DNA of 21,875 nt from Conidiobolus incongruus B7586 (GCA_000697335.1 JNEM01006803.1:1-21875), one strand, 5' to 3'; positions 1 to 10,096 are shown, numbered from the stretch's first letter. The notes: a model not told the origin generated them from the letters alone. Numbers and translations are program-made.

Positions 1-1345
1 TTCCAGCTTTAAAATCACAAATCCAGCAATATATGGTAGTTTTAGATAAAGCACCATCTCCATAAGCTGTTTGCAAGTTTTAGATGATTTTAGAGGGTTT
101 ATGGTTAAGTTTTAAAGATACAAAAATAAAAGCCTTTTGATAATCACAATCTGGTTTAAGCATGATTAAATTTAAGTGTAAATTTTAAAATCAAAATATT
201 TTAATAAAAAAAATAATTAAAATTGAATATATATATATAGTTTGAAAATATTTATTTTCCTATATATTTTATATATATATAATCTTTCAAAATGTATAAT
301 ATGTTTGAAAGATCAGAAATTAAAAAATTTGCCATTTCTTAATTTCTATACTAATAATCTCAAGTTTATTGTATTAAATTTGATATCAAAAATTTTAAAT
401 TATCTAATGATGTATTTTATGAATTTAAATAATACATTTAATCTTATAAATTTTGATAAATACTATACTTTTAAAATATATTTTAATATAATAAAGAGGT
501 ATAATGATTTTAATATAATATAGTATATTAATTGTTCAATAAGTATCAATATTTAATTATTATTTATCTATTATATGTTATTTTTTTCAAGTTAATTAAT
601 TTAATTAATATTTTGATAAATTGATTTTATTAAAACTTTTTAACTTTTTAATTCAAATATAATATTAAAAAAACCAAATCATCTATATGCTAATACTTTG
701 AATATTTAAAATAAAAATTATTTATTAAAATAATTTCTAAAATCTCTAATTTAAATTAATAACATTTATAGCTTTAATTAATATTAACTTTAGATAATAA
801 AAATTTTAGGGCTTATATTTTATTAAAATTTCTTTTAAAATTACAAATCCTTTGAAATTAATTATAATTTGAATTTTTTAAAACAAAATATATATTAATA
901 TTTTAAGATATAAGTCAATTCTGATTATGAAATTAAGTAATAAAATATTAAGATTAGACTATGATCTATTTAGTTAAATGATTGAATAAAATAGTTAAAA
1001 ATACTACTAATAATTCATTTTTCTAAAGTTACCTTTTGATAATTGAATGATCATTGATTTCAATAGTCAGTTGACAAATTGATTGCTTTTAAGATAATAA
1101 TAAATTTATTCAATCAAAAACTAATTGAAAATATTGATTAGTTGATTAGTAAAGATGACAAGGTTAAAAATATTGTCAATTGGTCAATTTTTGATATAAA
1201 GTTAGTTAATCCTTGGTAAATAATTGGATTTACTATGTATATTATAAATCAATGAAATAATAATATTATAATACTTCTTATTTCCATGACATTATTTTTT
1301 ATTTCAATATTTACTATTATCAAGTAATGAGAATTTTCCAATTAA
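1..1345. other. AT-rich intergenic region, no gene seen
   Basis: Almost pure A/T sequence with short homopolymers, an (AT)n run near 226-239 and many stops in all frames. The first 120 bases are slightly less AT-rich and could be the edge of a neighbouring transcript, but no reading frame or splice pattern supports a gene. Around 1020-1210 there are loosely repeated ATTGATTAGTTGATTAG-type words with no clear unit. An open frame at 242-523 translates to low-complexity I/L/N/Y/F/K sequence and looks like a by-product of composition. Confidence 0.7.
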
Positions 1346-1962
1346 CTAGAAATTCAACTTAAATATATTGGGATTTTTATTTTGTAATTTATACAAAACA
1401 CTGATATTTTCTTTGACTAGCTTCTGTATCGTAGTGTAAGGAACCTTGCGGTAACCCAGGGGAAACATGAGCTTGTAAGTGAAGAAGGAAGGTGCCAATG
1501 AGAAAGCAGAGGCCGCATTATCCAGCAGAGCGAGAGCTCGTCGCTCATAAAATTTGTGAGCGCTAATCTGAAGTGACCAACCAATGACAAAGAGTATAAT
1601 ACAGATGAGGAGAGCTCCAGGGAGGGAAGTATATTTAGCAGCGAGGCTGGCGAGTGAGAACATTTGAAGACTGAATACGAAGGTCACGTTGAGATCGAGG
1701 TAAATGTAGTAAGTAACATAGGGAATCCTATGAGCGCAGCAAAATCGGGTTTGAAGTAGACTAGGAAAATATTGTAAAACCCATGTTTTCGATAGGATGT
1801 TCCCAAGCTTGGCTAATCACATCATCACTCACCAGTTGATGAATTGCACGCAAATTAGGTGCACGAAAATGCTCTCTGGGTTTATTGTGGTATGATTCGT
1901 AAAAGTTTCTGTTGTTCAAGATGCGTGTAATCTTTAATTGAATGCTGATCTGCTTTAAGCAT
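1346..1962 (-). pseudogene. Decayed MPO1-like (DUF962) gene copy
   Basis: This is a full-length dead duplicate of the intact MPO1-like gene at 7358-7957, in opposite orientation. The ATG at 1962-1960 opens MLKADQHSIKDYTHLEQQ, which matches MLQTEQKSSKNYTYLEQQ of the intact copy. The last 113 codons (1687-1346) stay open and keep LQISAHK, ALLDNAASAFSLAP and LMFPLGYRK, ending in TAA. In between, relative to the intact copy, I count at least four small indels: about -2 after LEQQ, +1 near the HNNP motif, +1 at the ATGGG and -1 at the GGATTCCC. There are also two in-frame TGA codons after the INW motif. The EGRxPAL motif has become ERRALAL, so selection on the domain has probably relaxed. It is still visibly richer in G+C than its surroundings, suggesting fairly recent death. 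Expression of the open 3' half as a short protein cannot be excluded, but it lacks the N-terminal histidine motifs. Confidence 0.9.
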
Positions 1963-3070
1963 CTTTAAACTTTAGAAGATGAATCATCATTATTAACTTA
2001 ATCCTCAGTGAAAAAAGAGTTAGTACATAATTCCGCGATTAATATGTAAAAATGAAAAATTAATAAGGAAATTAACCAGTTATCATGTTCATGATTAATT
2101 TTAATTAGAGCTATTGTAAAGATTACTGGAGTATTCATAAAAAATTTAAAAGATTATTTGAGTAAAAATGAATTAAAATAGGTATTCAAAATAGTACTAC
2201 CATTAGTCGAGTAATTTAAAAATACTAAACTAGCAATAAAATTAATTATCAAAAATTAAATTTTGACATTTATGTGGATTGGAATTTTGATTTATATCAA
2301 GTCAATATTCAATTATACTATAAATATCGTATTGATGATTTCAAAAAAGGAAAACTAGGCATTAATTTTCTCTTAATTTTCAAAATATTTATTCCATCTT
2401 AATCAATTTCAAAACACAGCAATATATTAAGAATAGTATCTAATTCTTGAATGAATTCATTGTAATTTACATAATTGAAACAAAGTGAGTTTTAAAATGT
2501 TAATTTGTAACTATTCAAATCACCAATGATCATTTTTAACTTTTGATTTTGGAATATAAATCAATTTGCAAATTTTAAAAATATCAACTATATAATATAT
2601 AGTAATGAAATCAATTATTATTTTCAATATAAAAACTTTTTCTATCATATAAAATTTAAGGAAATCCAACAATCCAAATACTTGATTCAGCTCACTAATA
2701 CTGAATATATCAAAATTATTTCAATTTAAAAACCACTTCAATTCAAATAAATATACTAATTCAATTTTCTATAATAGCTAATATAATTTTATATCAATCT
2801 AAATTATATCTTAAAAAATTTTAATTATTTTATTGACAATGAAAAAATAAGAACCTCAAACTGAGGTAAGGTATGATTCAATTGAAATTAAAACTTTTTA
2901 TAGACTGAAATTTTTGCTCAATGATTATTTTAGCTGATTATTAAATATATAATTAAAATCTTTGGGATTTTAGATTTGTTTTTAAAATTATTTTAATATT
3001 AAAATTTTAATTAATTTTAGTTTAAATCACTCAATTTATTTGTTTAAATTGTAATTGAAGATCTTTCTAA
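1963..3070. other. AT-rich intergenic region, no gene seen
   Basis: The region lies upstream of the MPO1 pseudogene and downstream of the NOL8-like gene. A possible poly(A) signal for the latter reads AATAAA on the minus strand near 3037-3043. No coding-like stretch, repeat array or RNA gene was recognised. Confidence 0.65.
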
Positions 3071-4468
3071 TCATTGTCCAAAATTGAAATTAAATGAAAA
3101 TGATGTGGGCTTATTATCATTCTTAGGTTTTTGAGCTTTGCGTCGGAACACTTTCTTGGGTTGGAGTTCTGGGTCAATGTAGGGATGAGGGTCGTTAATA
3201 ATGGTGTCAATAAGTTGGTCGATTTTGGATTTGGGCTCTTGTTTAACGGGTTGTGAAGGGACTGAAGGGGCTGAGGTTGTAGTAAGGGGATTGAGATTGG
3301 GTTGAGATAGTAATGGAGGTTTGGACTGGGACAGTTGGCTAATGATTGAGACAGGTTGCGAAGTTTCTGAATTGTTAGGTTTAGATTCAACAGTTGGTGG
3401 ATTATCATCGGATTGTAAAGGTTTCATTTCTTCTAGAGAATTGTCGTGATTTTCATGTAGAAGCTCATTATTTGATAATTCAATATCTTCTTTCAAATCT
3501 TCATTAAAGATTTGCTCACCATTATCTGTTTCAGAATCTGACTCAGAATCACTACTACTATCGGTACTATCACTATTGCTACTACTGTCATCTTCGATTT
3601 TAGTGGGAGTTGGAATATCACTCCAATCTAAAGTCAAAACTGAATTCATGTTGATGGATATATCCCTGAACACTTTGACATTCTTCTGATAATTTTGGGG
3701 ATCGTAACTCATCTAATACAAATTAATAATCAATCAAATTAACATTAAGATAATACTTACTAAAATGCCGTTAGGTTTTCTAATATTCATTTTACGAGCT
3801 AATCTATCTAATTTTAATTTTTTCCATTCCTAATATATTATTAATACTGAAGTAATTCACCATAAAGAAAATTTACTTTATGTTCAGTATAATTGTCCCT
3901 AGTGATTAAATTCAAATCTTTAGCATGTTCTACCATAATTCTCTTACGAATCTTCTTTTCAACTACGGGTTGAGGATTCAATCGTTCTTGAGTGATTCTA
4001 TCTAATGTGGATTGTTTAGCTTCCTGTAATTTGACTTTGGAGCCTTTCCAGTGTGTATTATTCAAAGCAGTTTTACCTAATAATAATTAATAATGAATAA
4101 TTCATTATAATATTAATTAATTTACATCGTTTCCAATTCTTCTCACTCACTTCTAAAGTTAGGAACCCAAAATCTCTCCTATTGTCTATAACCACTTATT
4201 AAAATTTGTCTGATTTTATATAATTTGAAAATACTTTGAAAATCTTTACAAAATTCGAATTTTTGTTTAAGTTTACCGAATCGAGATAATTTTTCTTCGA
4301 TTTCTGAAGCGTTGAGAGTTGAGGAAATGCCACCAATGTAGATACGTTTTGGAGCTAATCAGAAATTAATAAGGTTTGGGAATTGATTAAAATAAGAAAA
4401 TTAATTGAATTACTTGGTATATCATCAGTTTGGTTAATACTTGATGGTAGTGATGTAACGTCTGTCAT
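3071..4468 (-). CDS. NOL8: NOL8-like nucleolar RRM protein, six exons
   Basis: A spliced model gives 381 aa. Exons in coding order are 4468-4414, 4354-4235, 4185-4126, 4076-3877, 3829-3761 and 3712-3071. Introns of 59, 49, 49, 47 and 48 bp are all GT-AG, most ending TTAG or TATAG, and all phases close. An RNA-recognition motif fills residues about 21-98, with RNP2 KRIYIGG (21-27) and RNP1-like RRDFGFLTL (61-69). It is followed by ALNNTHWKGSKVKLQEAKQS and RITQER, the hallmark NOL8 stretch (human has LNKTKWKGG and LAQERE). A basic W-K-x-DRLARK region and an SYDPQNY motif come next, then a Ser/Asp/Glu-rich tract (about 208-234) and a lysine-rich C-terminus. Vertebrate NOL8 is nucleolar and linked to ribosome biogenesis and Rag GTPases; a nucleolar pre-rRNA role here is inferred. 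The protein is far shorter than vertebrate NOL8. The gene is divergent from EAF7 with 213 bp between start codons. The second intron has two usable acceptors nine bases apart, so residues 59-60 are the least certain. Confidence 0.85.
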
Positions 4469-4681
4469 ATTCGTTCTAATATAAATCAATTTAATCTTTA
4501 TTGAAATGTAATTGATTTCCTCTCCCAATTATATCTTGGATATTATAAAATTGAAATTATTATGGGATTGATCCTATTCCCATAAATCTTCAAATTTACT
4601 ATAAATTCTTATTCGTTTCCACCACCTCCTCAAATTTCAATTTATTCTCATATAATCCAAATATTAATCGTAATTGTAGTA
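4469..4681. promoter_or_regulatory. Shared bidirectional promoter of NOL8 and EAF7 genes
   Basis: Only 213 bp separate the divergent ATG codons at 4468 (minus) and 4682 (plus), so both core promoters must lie here or overlap the genes. The stretch holds a perfect 8-bp inverted repeat near its middle and pyrimidine-rich runs (TTCCACCACCTCC at about 4617-4629). No convincing TATA box can be assigned to either gene in this AT-rich background. Confidence 0.6.
4560..4585. repeat. Inverted repeat in the divergent promoter
   Basis: The arms TTATGGGA (4560-4567) and TCCCATAA (4578-4585) are perfect reverse complements around a 10-base spacer. The site is symmetric and sits between two divergent genes, so a dimeric regulator could bind it. 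This is inference only. Confidence 0.55.
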
Positions 4682-5328
4682 ATGACACTGTTAGAATCTA
4701 CACCAATATCCAATCCTGTGGAATGGACTACCCAACTAGATATTCATTTATTCCAATCAATGAAAGGACTAAAACCTATAGGTAATTCTCCATTCTCTCA
4801 CCAAAATCGCATACTAACTCTTCAAAGGTATTCACAAACATTTTCGCATCATTCAAATTACAGGAAAATTCAACCAAGCTACATCTCTAAACCTAAGTAT
4901 ATCGCAAATTTGGGATCGTCTCAATTTTTATTTCAATTGTTGGGATTTAGATCAACTGGTAATCCTCATAATATCAAGTTATATAGTGAATTAATGAGAT
5001 TTAGGAAATGATGCCAGACGACGATAATGGTCACTATGAGGACTTTGATTTACAGAGATATCCCAATTGGGAGGGTTGGATTAAACAATTTCAATTAGGT
5101 AATCCTTTATTTATTTCTTTTTATAATTACTAATCTATTTTTAATAATTATTAGATAAACAATCTAATGGTAATGATCATTATTCACAATGAAGAAACTA
5201 TTAATCCAATTTTAGATGAAGGAGGATTCACAGATACTGATTCCAAACAAGATCCTACGGATAAGGACGATTATGAACCTACTAGAACTACGAGGTCCAA
5301 ACGTAAAATTAAGAAAGTTAAAAAGTAA
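4682..5328 (+). CDS. EAF7: EAF7/MRGBP-like NuA4 subunit, five exons
   Basis: A spliced model gives 150 aa. Exons are 4682-4781, 4828-4958, 5005-5098, 5155-5169 and 5216-5328. Introns of 46, 46, 56 and 46 bp are GT-AG; the first contains a perfect TACTAAC branch site. The N-terminal domain (about 12-75) reads PVEWTTQLDIHLFQSMKG, LKPIG-IHKHFRII, then ISQIWDRLNFYF and DLDQLE. This is the Eaf7/MRGBP (CT20, PF07904) pattern of W-x(n)-LF, KPxGxxxHFxM and IWxxLxxxYxxxxLxE. An acidic linker and a lysine/arginine-rich tail (RSKRKIKKVKK) follow. Eaf7 and MRGBP belong to the TINTIN module of the NuA4/TIP60 histone acetyltransferase complex and act in nuclear chromatin; that role is taken from the family. 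The fourth exon is only 15 nt and phase-neutral. Skipping it, or treating 5099-5215 as one intron, also keeps the frame. It is short for the family (yeast Eaf7 is longer), mainly in the linker and tail. Confidence 0.87.
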
Positions 5329-5473
5329 TTAATAAACTAAATTTTAAAATTTTATTTTAATTTTTATTTGTAACTTTGATTTTTTTAAAATTATATATTG
5401 AAAATTTAATTGATTGTTGAAAAAGTCAATTATTCGAAAAAATTGTTGATTGAATTATAATTAATAAAATTAA

Positions 5474-5546
5474 GCCCGGCTAGCTCAATCGGTAGAGCGT
5501 GAGACTCTTAATCTCAAGGTTGTGGGTTCGACCCCCACGTTGGGTG
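5474..5546 (+). tRNA. tRNA-Lys(CTT), copy 1
   Basis: The 73-nt cloverleaf has no intron. The acceptor GCCCGGC pairs with GTTGGGT including G-U wobbles, and the discriminator is G. The D arm is GCTC/GAGC, the anticodon stem TGAGA/TCTCA with loop CTCTTAA giving anticodon CTT at 5507-5509, and the T arm GTGGG/CCCAC with loop TTCGACC. The internal A box (TAGCTCAATCGG) and B box (GGTTCGACCCC) for RNA polymerase III are intact. CCA is not encoded, as expected for a nuclear gene. It is identical to the copy at 9987-10059. Confidence 0.97.
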
Positions 5547-5568
5547 TTATCACTATTATATCAAATCC

Positions 5569-5572
5569 TTTT
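5569..5572 (+). terminator. Pol III oligo-T terminator of tRNA-Lys copy 1
   Basis: The first run of four T residues after the tRNA lies 22 bases beyond its 3' end, a normal distance for RNA polymerase III termination. Confidence 0.6.
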
Positions 5573-7357
5573 ATTTCATATTTGAATTCTTTATTTTTCC
5601 TTTTTTCAAAATGTTTTTTTCACTCAAAATATCTCTATTTTACATTCAATATAAATATTCATTATTCAATAATTCACTTTTAATTTATTTAGAATTAATT
5701 TTTAAATTCTATTATTATACATTTTAATATGATATTATATTACATTTTACATTCATATTTTTTTTCAAATTATTATCTTAAAATTAACTAATAAAATTGT
5801 TCATCAATTATTCAAAATATTTTTAAATTTTTGATATTAAATATTTTTTAAAACTGATTAATTATATATCAGACCTTATTCTTATACAATTATTATTTAT
5901 TATATATTTATATAATTATTATTAAAATAATGCTTTAATCAATTTTATATTTATTTTCAAGTGTGTATGATTAACTAATAAATATTTTCATATTCAACAA
6001 TTTATCAAGTTATAAAACTTTTAATCAATTAGGAACTATAAATAATAATAAATTTTCTCTTGCATTTACTTAATCTGTTACTTTAATTGAAGTGGAATTC
6101 ATATCTGTAAATTCTAGATTATATTATATAGTTAAATTAAAACTAAGTACCCGAAAATTTATCCATTACAATTGCTTTTATGATTGATAAAAAAATAATG
6201 CAAATACATGAATTTATATAAGATGATCAAATTATGATAATGAAATGTTAAGAATATATACTTCATAATAAAATTTTTATAATCATTATTTGATACCTTG
6301 AGTGAGCATTGAATTATTAGAATTTGTGTAGTTGTGAATAATAAACTACGAGTATTTATTTAGCAAAATTTGGAGCTAAATATTCTAAATTATCTGTTTC
6401 ATTAAATCAAATACTGTGGTTATCCAATATGAGAATATCATTTATAATCCAAAACTTTTAACATTATACTTCAAATTCTATATTCAAATATCAATATTTA
6501 AGGATTTCAAAATATGCTGGGACTAATGATTGATATATCTTATAGTTTATAAAAAATTGCTAACAGAAAAAATTATTATATTACAAGATAAATTGAAAGA
6601 ATAATTTCTGTAAATGACTAGACATAATAATATACTATATTAACATCTCGAATATCTTCCATTATTATATAATACGTATTTTATAATAATATTATATTCT
6701 GATATTTTTCTTATAAAAATTGTTTCAATATTAGAATATTCTGAAATATTTAATAATATTTTTTAAAACAAGTTGAAATTTAATGAATTGTTATGATATT
6801 TCAGAATAATATTAGAATTGTAAAAAAAATCAATAGCAATTATAGATAAATAGATGGTAATCATGACTCATCTAGCTCTTATGAATTCTTAACTATTATT
6901 TTTCTAAAATTATAAATTTTCAAGTTCAAAATCATGATTTTAAATAATTGGATATATTATTATATGATATAATATATTTGTTACTTGATGATTTTAGCAT
7001 CATTTTTAAGAATCATCATATAAAAAAATAATAACTATTTTTAAATTGTTTTTAATTTAATATTAATTATAAATTCTTGGTTATTCAGAGTAAGTATGTC
7101 AATATACATTATGAATAAAATTGAATACTCTGCATTAATGCTATTAGACATAAAATAATTTATTTATTCAATTTAGAAAAATTTTTGATTATCTAATTAT
7201 TTAATTTGGTGTGATTGGTAATTTGAATATTCCCAAACTAGGTCTGATCAGTAAACTTGTGATAAATTAACTAATAATCGACCGATTTTGAATCGAATAT
7301 TTAAGGGAGTTGAGGCCATATGATGACGATTAATCTTAAACTTATAATTTTTTTAAA
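5573..7357. other. AT-rich intergenic region, MPO1 promoter at right end
   Basis: No gene, RNA or array was recognised in about 1.8 kb. The last 150 bases are less AT-rich and probably hold the MPO1 promoter. They include TTGTGATAAATTA (7257-7269), which contains a GATA-like TGATAA, the word CGACCGATTTTG, and TATTTAAGGG near 7298-7307, a weak TATA-like candidate about 50-60 bp before the start codon. Confidence 0.6.
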
Positions 7358-7957
7358 ATGTTACAAACAGAACAGAAATCATCTAAAAACTATACATATC
7401 TTGAACAGCAACTAATATTTTATGGCTCTTACCATAATAATCCTGTCAACGTACTTGTACACTTAATTTGCGTGCCTTGTATCAACTGGTGCATATTATT
7501 GTGGCTTTCTAAGCTCGGCAACATTTTGCCAGAAGCGTGGTTTGGTGAGCTGTTCCTAACCTATTTCAAGCCTGATGGCGCAGCTTTGGTGGGATTTGCT
7601 TATATTACTTATTATATATACCTCGATCCCATTGTTGCCTTTGTGTTCTGTTTCCAACAACTCCCTATAATCAGTTACGCCACCAAGTATGCAGCACTTC
7701 CTGAAGGTGTCCCCATCTCCATCGCATTGTTCGTCCTCAGCTGGGCACTTCAGATCAGCGCTCACAAGTACTTTGAAGGCCGTGCACCAGCTTTATTGGA
7801 TAATGCAGCCTCAGCCTTCTCTCTAGCACCCTTCTTCCTCACCCTCGAACTCATGTTCCCCCTCGGCTACCGCAAGGACTTATACGATACCATGCAGAAG
7901 CAAGTCAAGGAAAATATTAAGATTTTTCACAAGTCGCAAAATGAAAAAGTTCAATAA
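7358..7957 (+). CDS. MPO1: MPO1-like 2-hydroxy fatty acid dioxygenase (DUF962)
   Basis: An intronless 199-aa multi-pass membrane protein of the Mpo1/DUF962 family (PF06127). Yeast Mpo1 is an ER, Fe(II)-dependent dioxygenase that removes one carbon from 2-hydroxypalmitic acid during phytosphingosine breakdown. Family marks are SYHNNPVN (residues 24-31, H26), VHLICVP (34-40, H35), TYYIYLDP (84-91), and the C-terminal ISAHKYFEGRAPALLDN (133-149, H136) followed by SLAPFFLTLELMFPLG. The conserved histidines expected to hold iron are present, so it looks catalytically intact. Hydrophobic segments lie at about 33-50, 73-105, 114-134 and 152-168. Length is near that of yeast Mpo1 (174 aa). The ATG at 7358 follows TTTTTTAAA and is the first Met; homology with the pseudogene begins there. 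The second half has many C-ending codons and is visibly richer in G+C than the flanks, suggesting good expression. AATAAA overlaps the stop and may serve polyadenylation. A dead inverted copy lies at 1346-1962. Confidence 0.93.
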   Translation: MLQTEQKSSKNYTYLEQQLIFYGSYHNNPVNVLVHLICVPCINWCILLWLSKLGNILPEAWFGELFLTYFKPDGAALVGFAYITYYIYLDPIVAFVFCFQQLPIISYATKYAALPEGVPISIALFVLSWALQISAHKYFEGRAPALLDNAASAFSLAPFFLTLELMFPLGYRKDLYDTMQKQVKENIKIFHKSQNEKVQ

Positions 7958-9648
7958 ATCATTGTGTGTATTTTTGAATTGATTATTTGTTTAAATTACT
8001 TTATACTCTTTTAGGTAATTTTGGTAAATAAGATTTAAATAGTTGATGGTTTTAGTATTATTATTTGAAGCATTTTAATACTACCACTAATTCAATTAAT
8101 AATCCAAACAAATTTTAAATATTAAGATTTGACAAAGATTTGCTTAGATTAAATCATTAAATTGGCACTTAGTTTTTCAATCTAGCCATTTTTATCTAAT
8201 TCAATACTTAATTTTTCAACTATTGCTATCCAATCTAATTATGAAAATCCATTGAACAATACTTTTGTCAACTTCATATTGAAAACAATCAAAATGAAAT
8301 TCGTATTTATATTAGTTCATCATTATAGATAATTGAAATGTTTCTTGAATAATTTATTATTTTTAAAAAATTCAAAAGTTTAACCTAAGCCGAATATTTG
8401 AACTGTATTTGCATAAATCAAAAGTTAATATAATATAAAAATTGAAAAATTCATATGATTTTGAAAAAAAAATATTTTTTTGCAATATTTTTAATATTTA
8501 ATATCTACAATATTAACAAAATTAAGTTTTTTTTAATTCAATAATTTTTTATACAAACTTTCATTGCAAATTGAAATTTATATTGGAAAATTGTATTATA
8601 TACGAAATTGCTAATAGTAATGGATAGAAGGTTGATGAGATTGAATTATGTTTACGATTGGTCTTGTACTGATTGTTGTCATTACTGAGTATATTGGGAA
8701 CTTTGTTTAAGTATTGATATATCTTTTGAATTGTTTGATATAATGTAATTTCAGTATTTCAACTTTTGATTTTTCAATTCAATATATATATGTATATATT
8801 GAATTCACTTTACTTTTAAAAGATGTTTTAAGTTCAAATATATAATTACAATTATATAAATATAATTCATGTTACTATTTTGATAATTTGAATATAATAT
8901 TATGAACAATATTCATTATATGTTCCCATTTATAGACCATAGATTTTATATATCAGATCAGTATAATCACTATTCCATTTTTCCAATATTCGAATTTTAT
9001 TATATTAAAAATAAGATAATAAATTTAAAAAATTTAAATTAAATAAAAGAGAAATATAAAGTTTAATAATATTAAGATTTAAATGTTTTTTTATTACCAC
9101 CTAAAATGAGCCAGATATATATTTCGAATGAAATATAGGTATAATATAGAAAGAATCAAGAACTTTCAATTCAGTCAAACAATCTATACTTAGTTGAAAC
9201 TTTTACAATTAAATTCATCTATTTAAGATTTGAACTATATAATTAATACAATTATCAAGTATGATATACCTATATTATCAAATCACTTGCATATTCCATA
9301 AGTAATACTTTGTAATTCAATTTTTAATAATTTTTATAATTAAATTGATTGATTATGATTAAAAAATATAGAAATTTAATAATATCTATTATAATTTATA
9401 CCAATGAAAATGTTCTAAAATTTAAGAGTAATCATTTAGTTAAAATAGTGAATTTAAAAGTTTAAATAAATTGGAATAATTATTTTGATATGATGATATA
9501 ATATATGTATAGGATAAGAATTATTAAAAAAAATAAATATAAATTGTTTATAATATAAAGTGAATTGGATAGCAAGTGACAATATTAACAAAATTGAGAT
9601 TATAAACTTGACTTTCATTAAAATTTAAGATGATAACCAGTAAAAGTT
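7958..9648. other. AT-rich intergenic region, no gene seen
   Basis: AT-rich DNA downstream of the MPO1-like gene. A less AT-rich patch near 8610-8710 includes a 20-codon hydrophobic open frame from the ATG at 8648, too short and unsupported to call. A palindrome lies at 8776-8805. No other structure was recognised. Confidence 0.65.
8776..8805. repeat. 30-bp AT-rich palindrome
   Basis: Perfect 13-bp arms AATTCAATATATA and TATATATTGAATT flank a 4-base centre, TATG. It could form a hairpin or cruciform. Such palindromes arise readily at this base composition, so no function is claimed. Confidence 0.6.
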
Positions 9649-9976
9649 TGGTGATGGAATTGCTCTATATTGCCTATGTGACAGATCTGATCGTGTTTCT
9701 CCTACCATCCACCCAATAGAATCATATCATGTGTATATGACTCAATCTCAATACTGGTATTACTATATAAATACCATCTTTGGTAGAATAACTAAGCCTC
9801 AGCTTGTTATTGTGTGCAATATCTACAATAAACCATACATATTTACCTTAATATATTTCTTTTATTAGTGGTTCATCCACCAGTATACAGCACAGTTCTA
9901 GTTGTGCAGGTTATGGATTGGTGACAACTCCCCATAGATCATGATTTCGGTGATGATGCCACTGAGAACTGTGACA
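9649..9976 (+). mobile_element. LTR-like fossil (possible solo LTR) beside a tRNA gene
   Basis: A block visibly richer in G+C than its flanks ends about ten bases before a tRNA-Lys gene. Its internal order resembles an LTR: a TATA box in ACTATATAAATACC (about 9763-9776), then an AATAAA signal in ACAATAAACC (about 9826-9835). Ends are uncertain. One option is TGGTGATGGAA (9649-9659) to TTCATCCACCA (ending 9882), whose ends are near reverse complements. Another is TGTGACA (9677) to TGTGACA (ending 9976), exactly 300 bp. I see no clean target-site duplication for either. Placement just upstream of a Pol III gene is typical of Ty3- and Ty1-type elements. No internal coding region adjoins it, so if real it is a lone, broken relic of unknown family and moderate age. 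It could instead be unrelated unique sequence. Confidence 0.4.
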
Positions 9977-9986
9977 ACCTGAATAA

Positions 9987-10059
9987 GCCCGGCTAGCTCA
10001 ATCGGTAGAGCGTGAGACTCTTAATCTCAAGGTTGTGGGTTCGACCCCCACGTTGGGTG
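9987..10059 (+). tRNA. tRNA-Lys(CTT), copy 2
   Basis: Base-for-base identical over 73 nt to the gene at 5474-5546, with anticodon CTT at 10020-10022 and intact A and B boxes. Flanks differ completely except for a short AATAAGCCC-like junction. The copies are therefore either dispersed members of a homogenised family or an old local duplicate of which only the tRNA was kept. The left flank is the LTR-like island. Confidence 0.97.
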
Positions 10060-10080
10060 ATATTATCTTTAAGCATATTA

Positions 10081-10096
10081 TTTTATTCCCTTTTTT
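10081..10096 (+). terminator. Pol III oligo-T terminators of tRNA-Lys copy 2
   Basis: TTTT at 10081-10084 and a stronger T6 at 10091-10096 are the first T runs of four or more after the tRNA, 21 and 31 bases beyond its end. Confidence 0.6.

Noticed and set aside
242-523. Open frame of 93 codons on the plus strand
   Set aside because: It is low-complexity I/N/Y/L/F/K sequence in DNA of the same composition as the flanks, with no domain, no homology I recognise and no GC rise.
3841-3876. Continuation of the NOL8 reading frame to the stop at 3841
   Set aside because: A GT-AG intron from 3876 to 3830 of 47 bp joins to a conserved EWKK...DRLARK exon, which fits the gene far better than ending at the in-frame stop.
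8648-8710. Short hydrophobic open frame of 20 codons
   Set aside because: Too short, with no family, no splice partners and no conserved neighbour; one such frame is expected by chance.
9652-9868. Open stretch of about 70 codons inside the LTR-like island
   Set aside because: It contains the TATA and AATAAA-like signals, has no recognisable domain and lacks an early ATG; more likely incidental.
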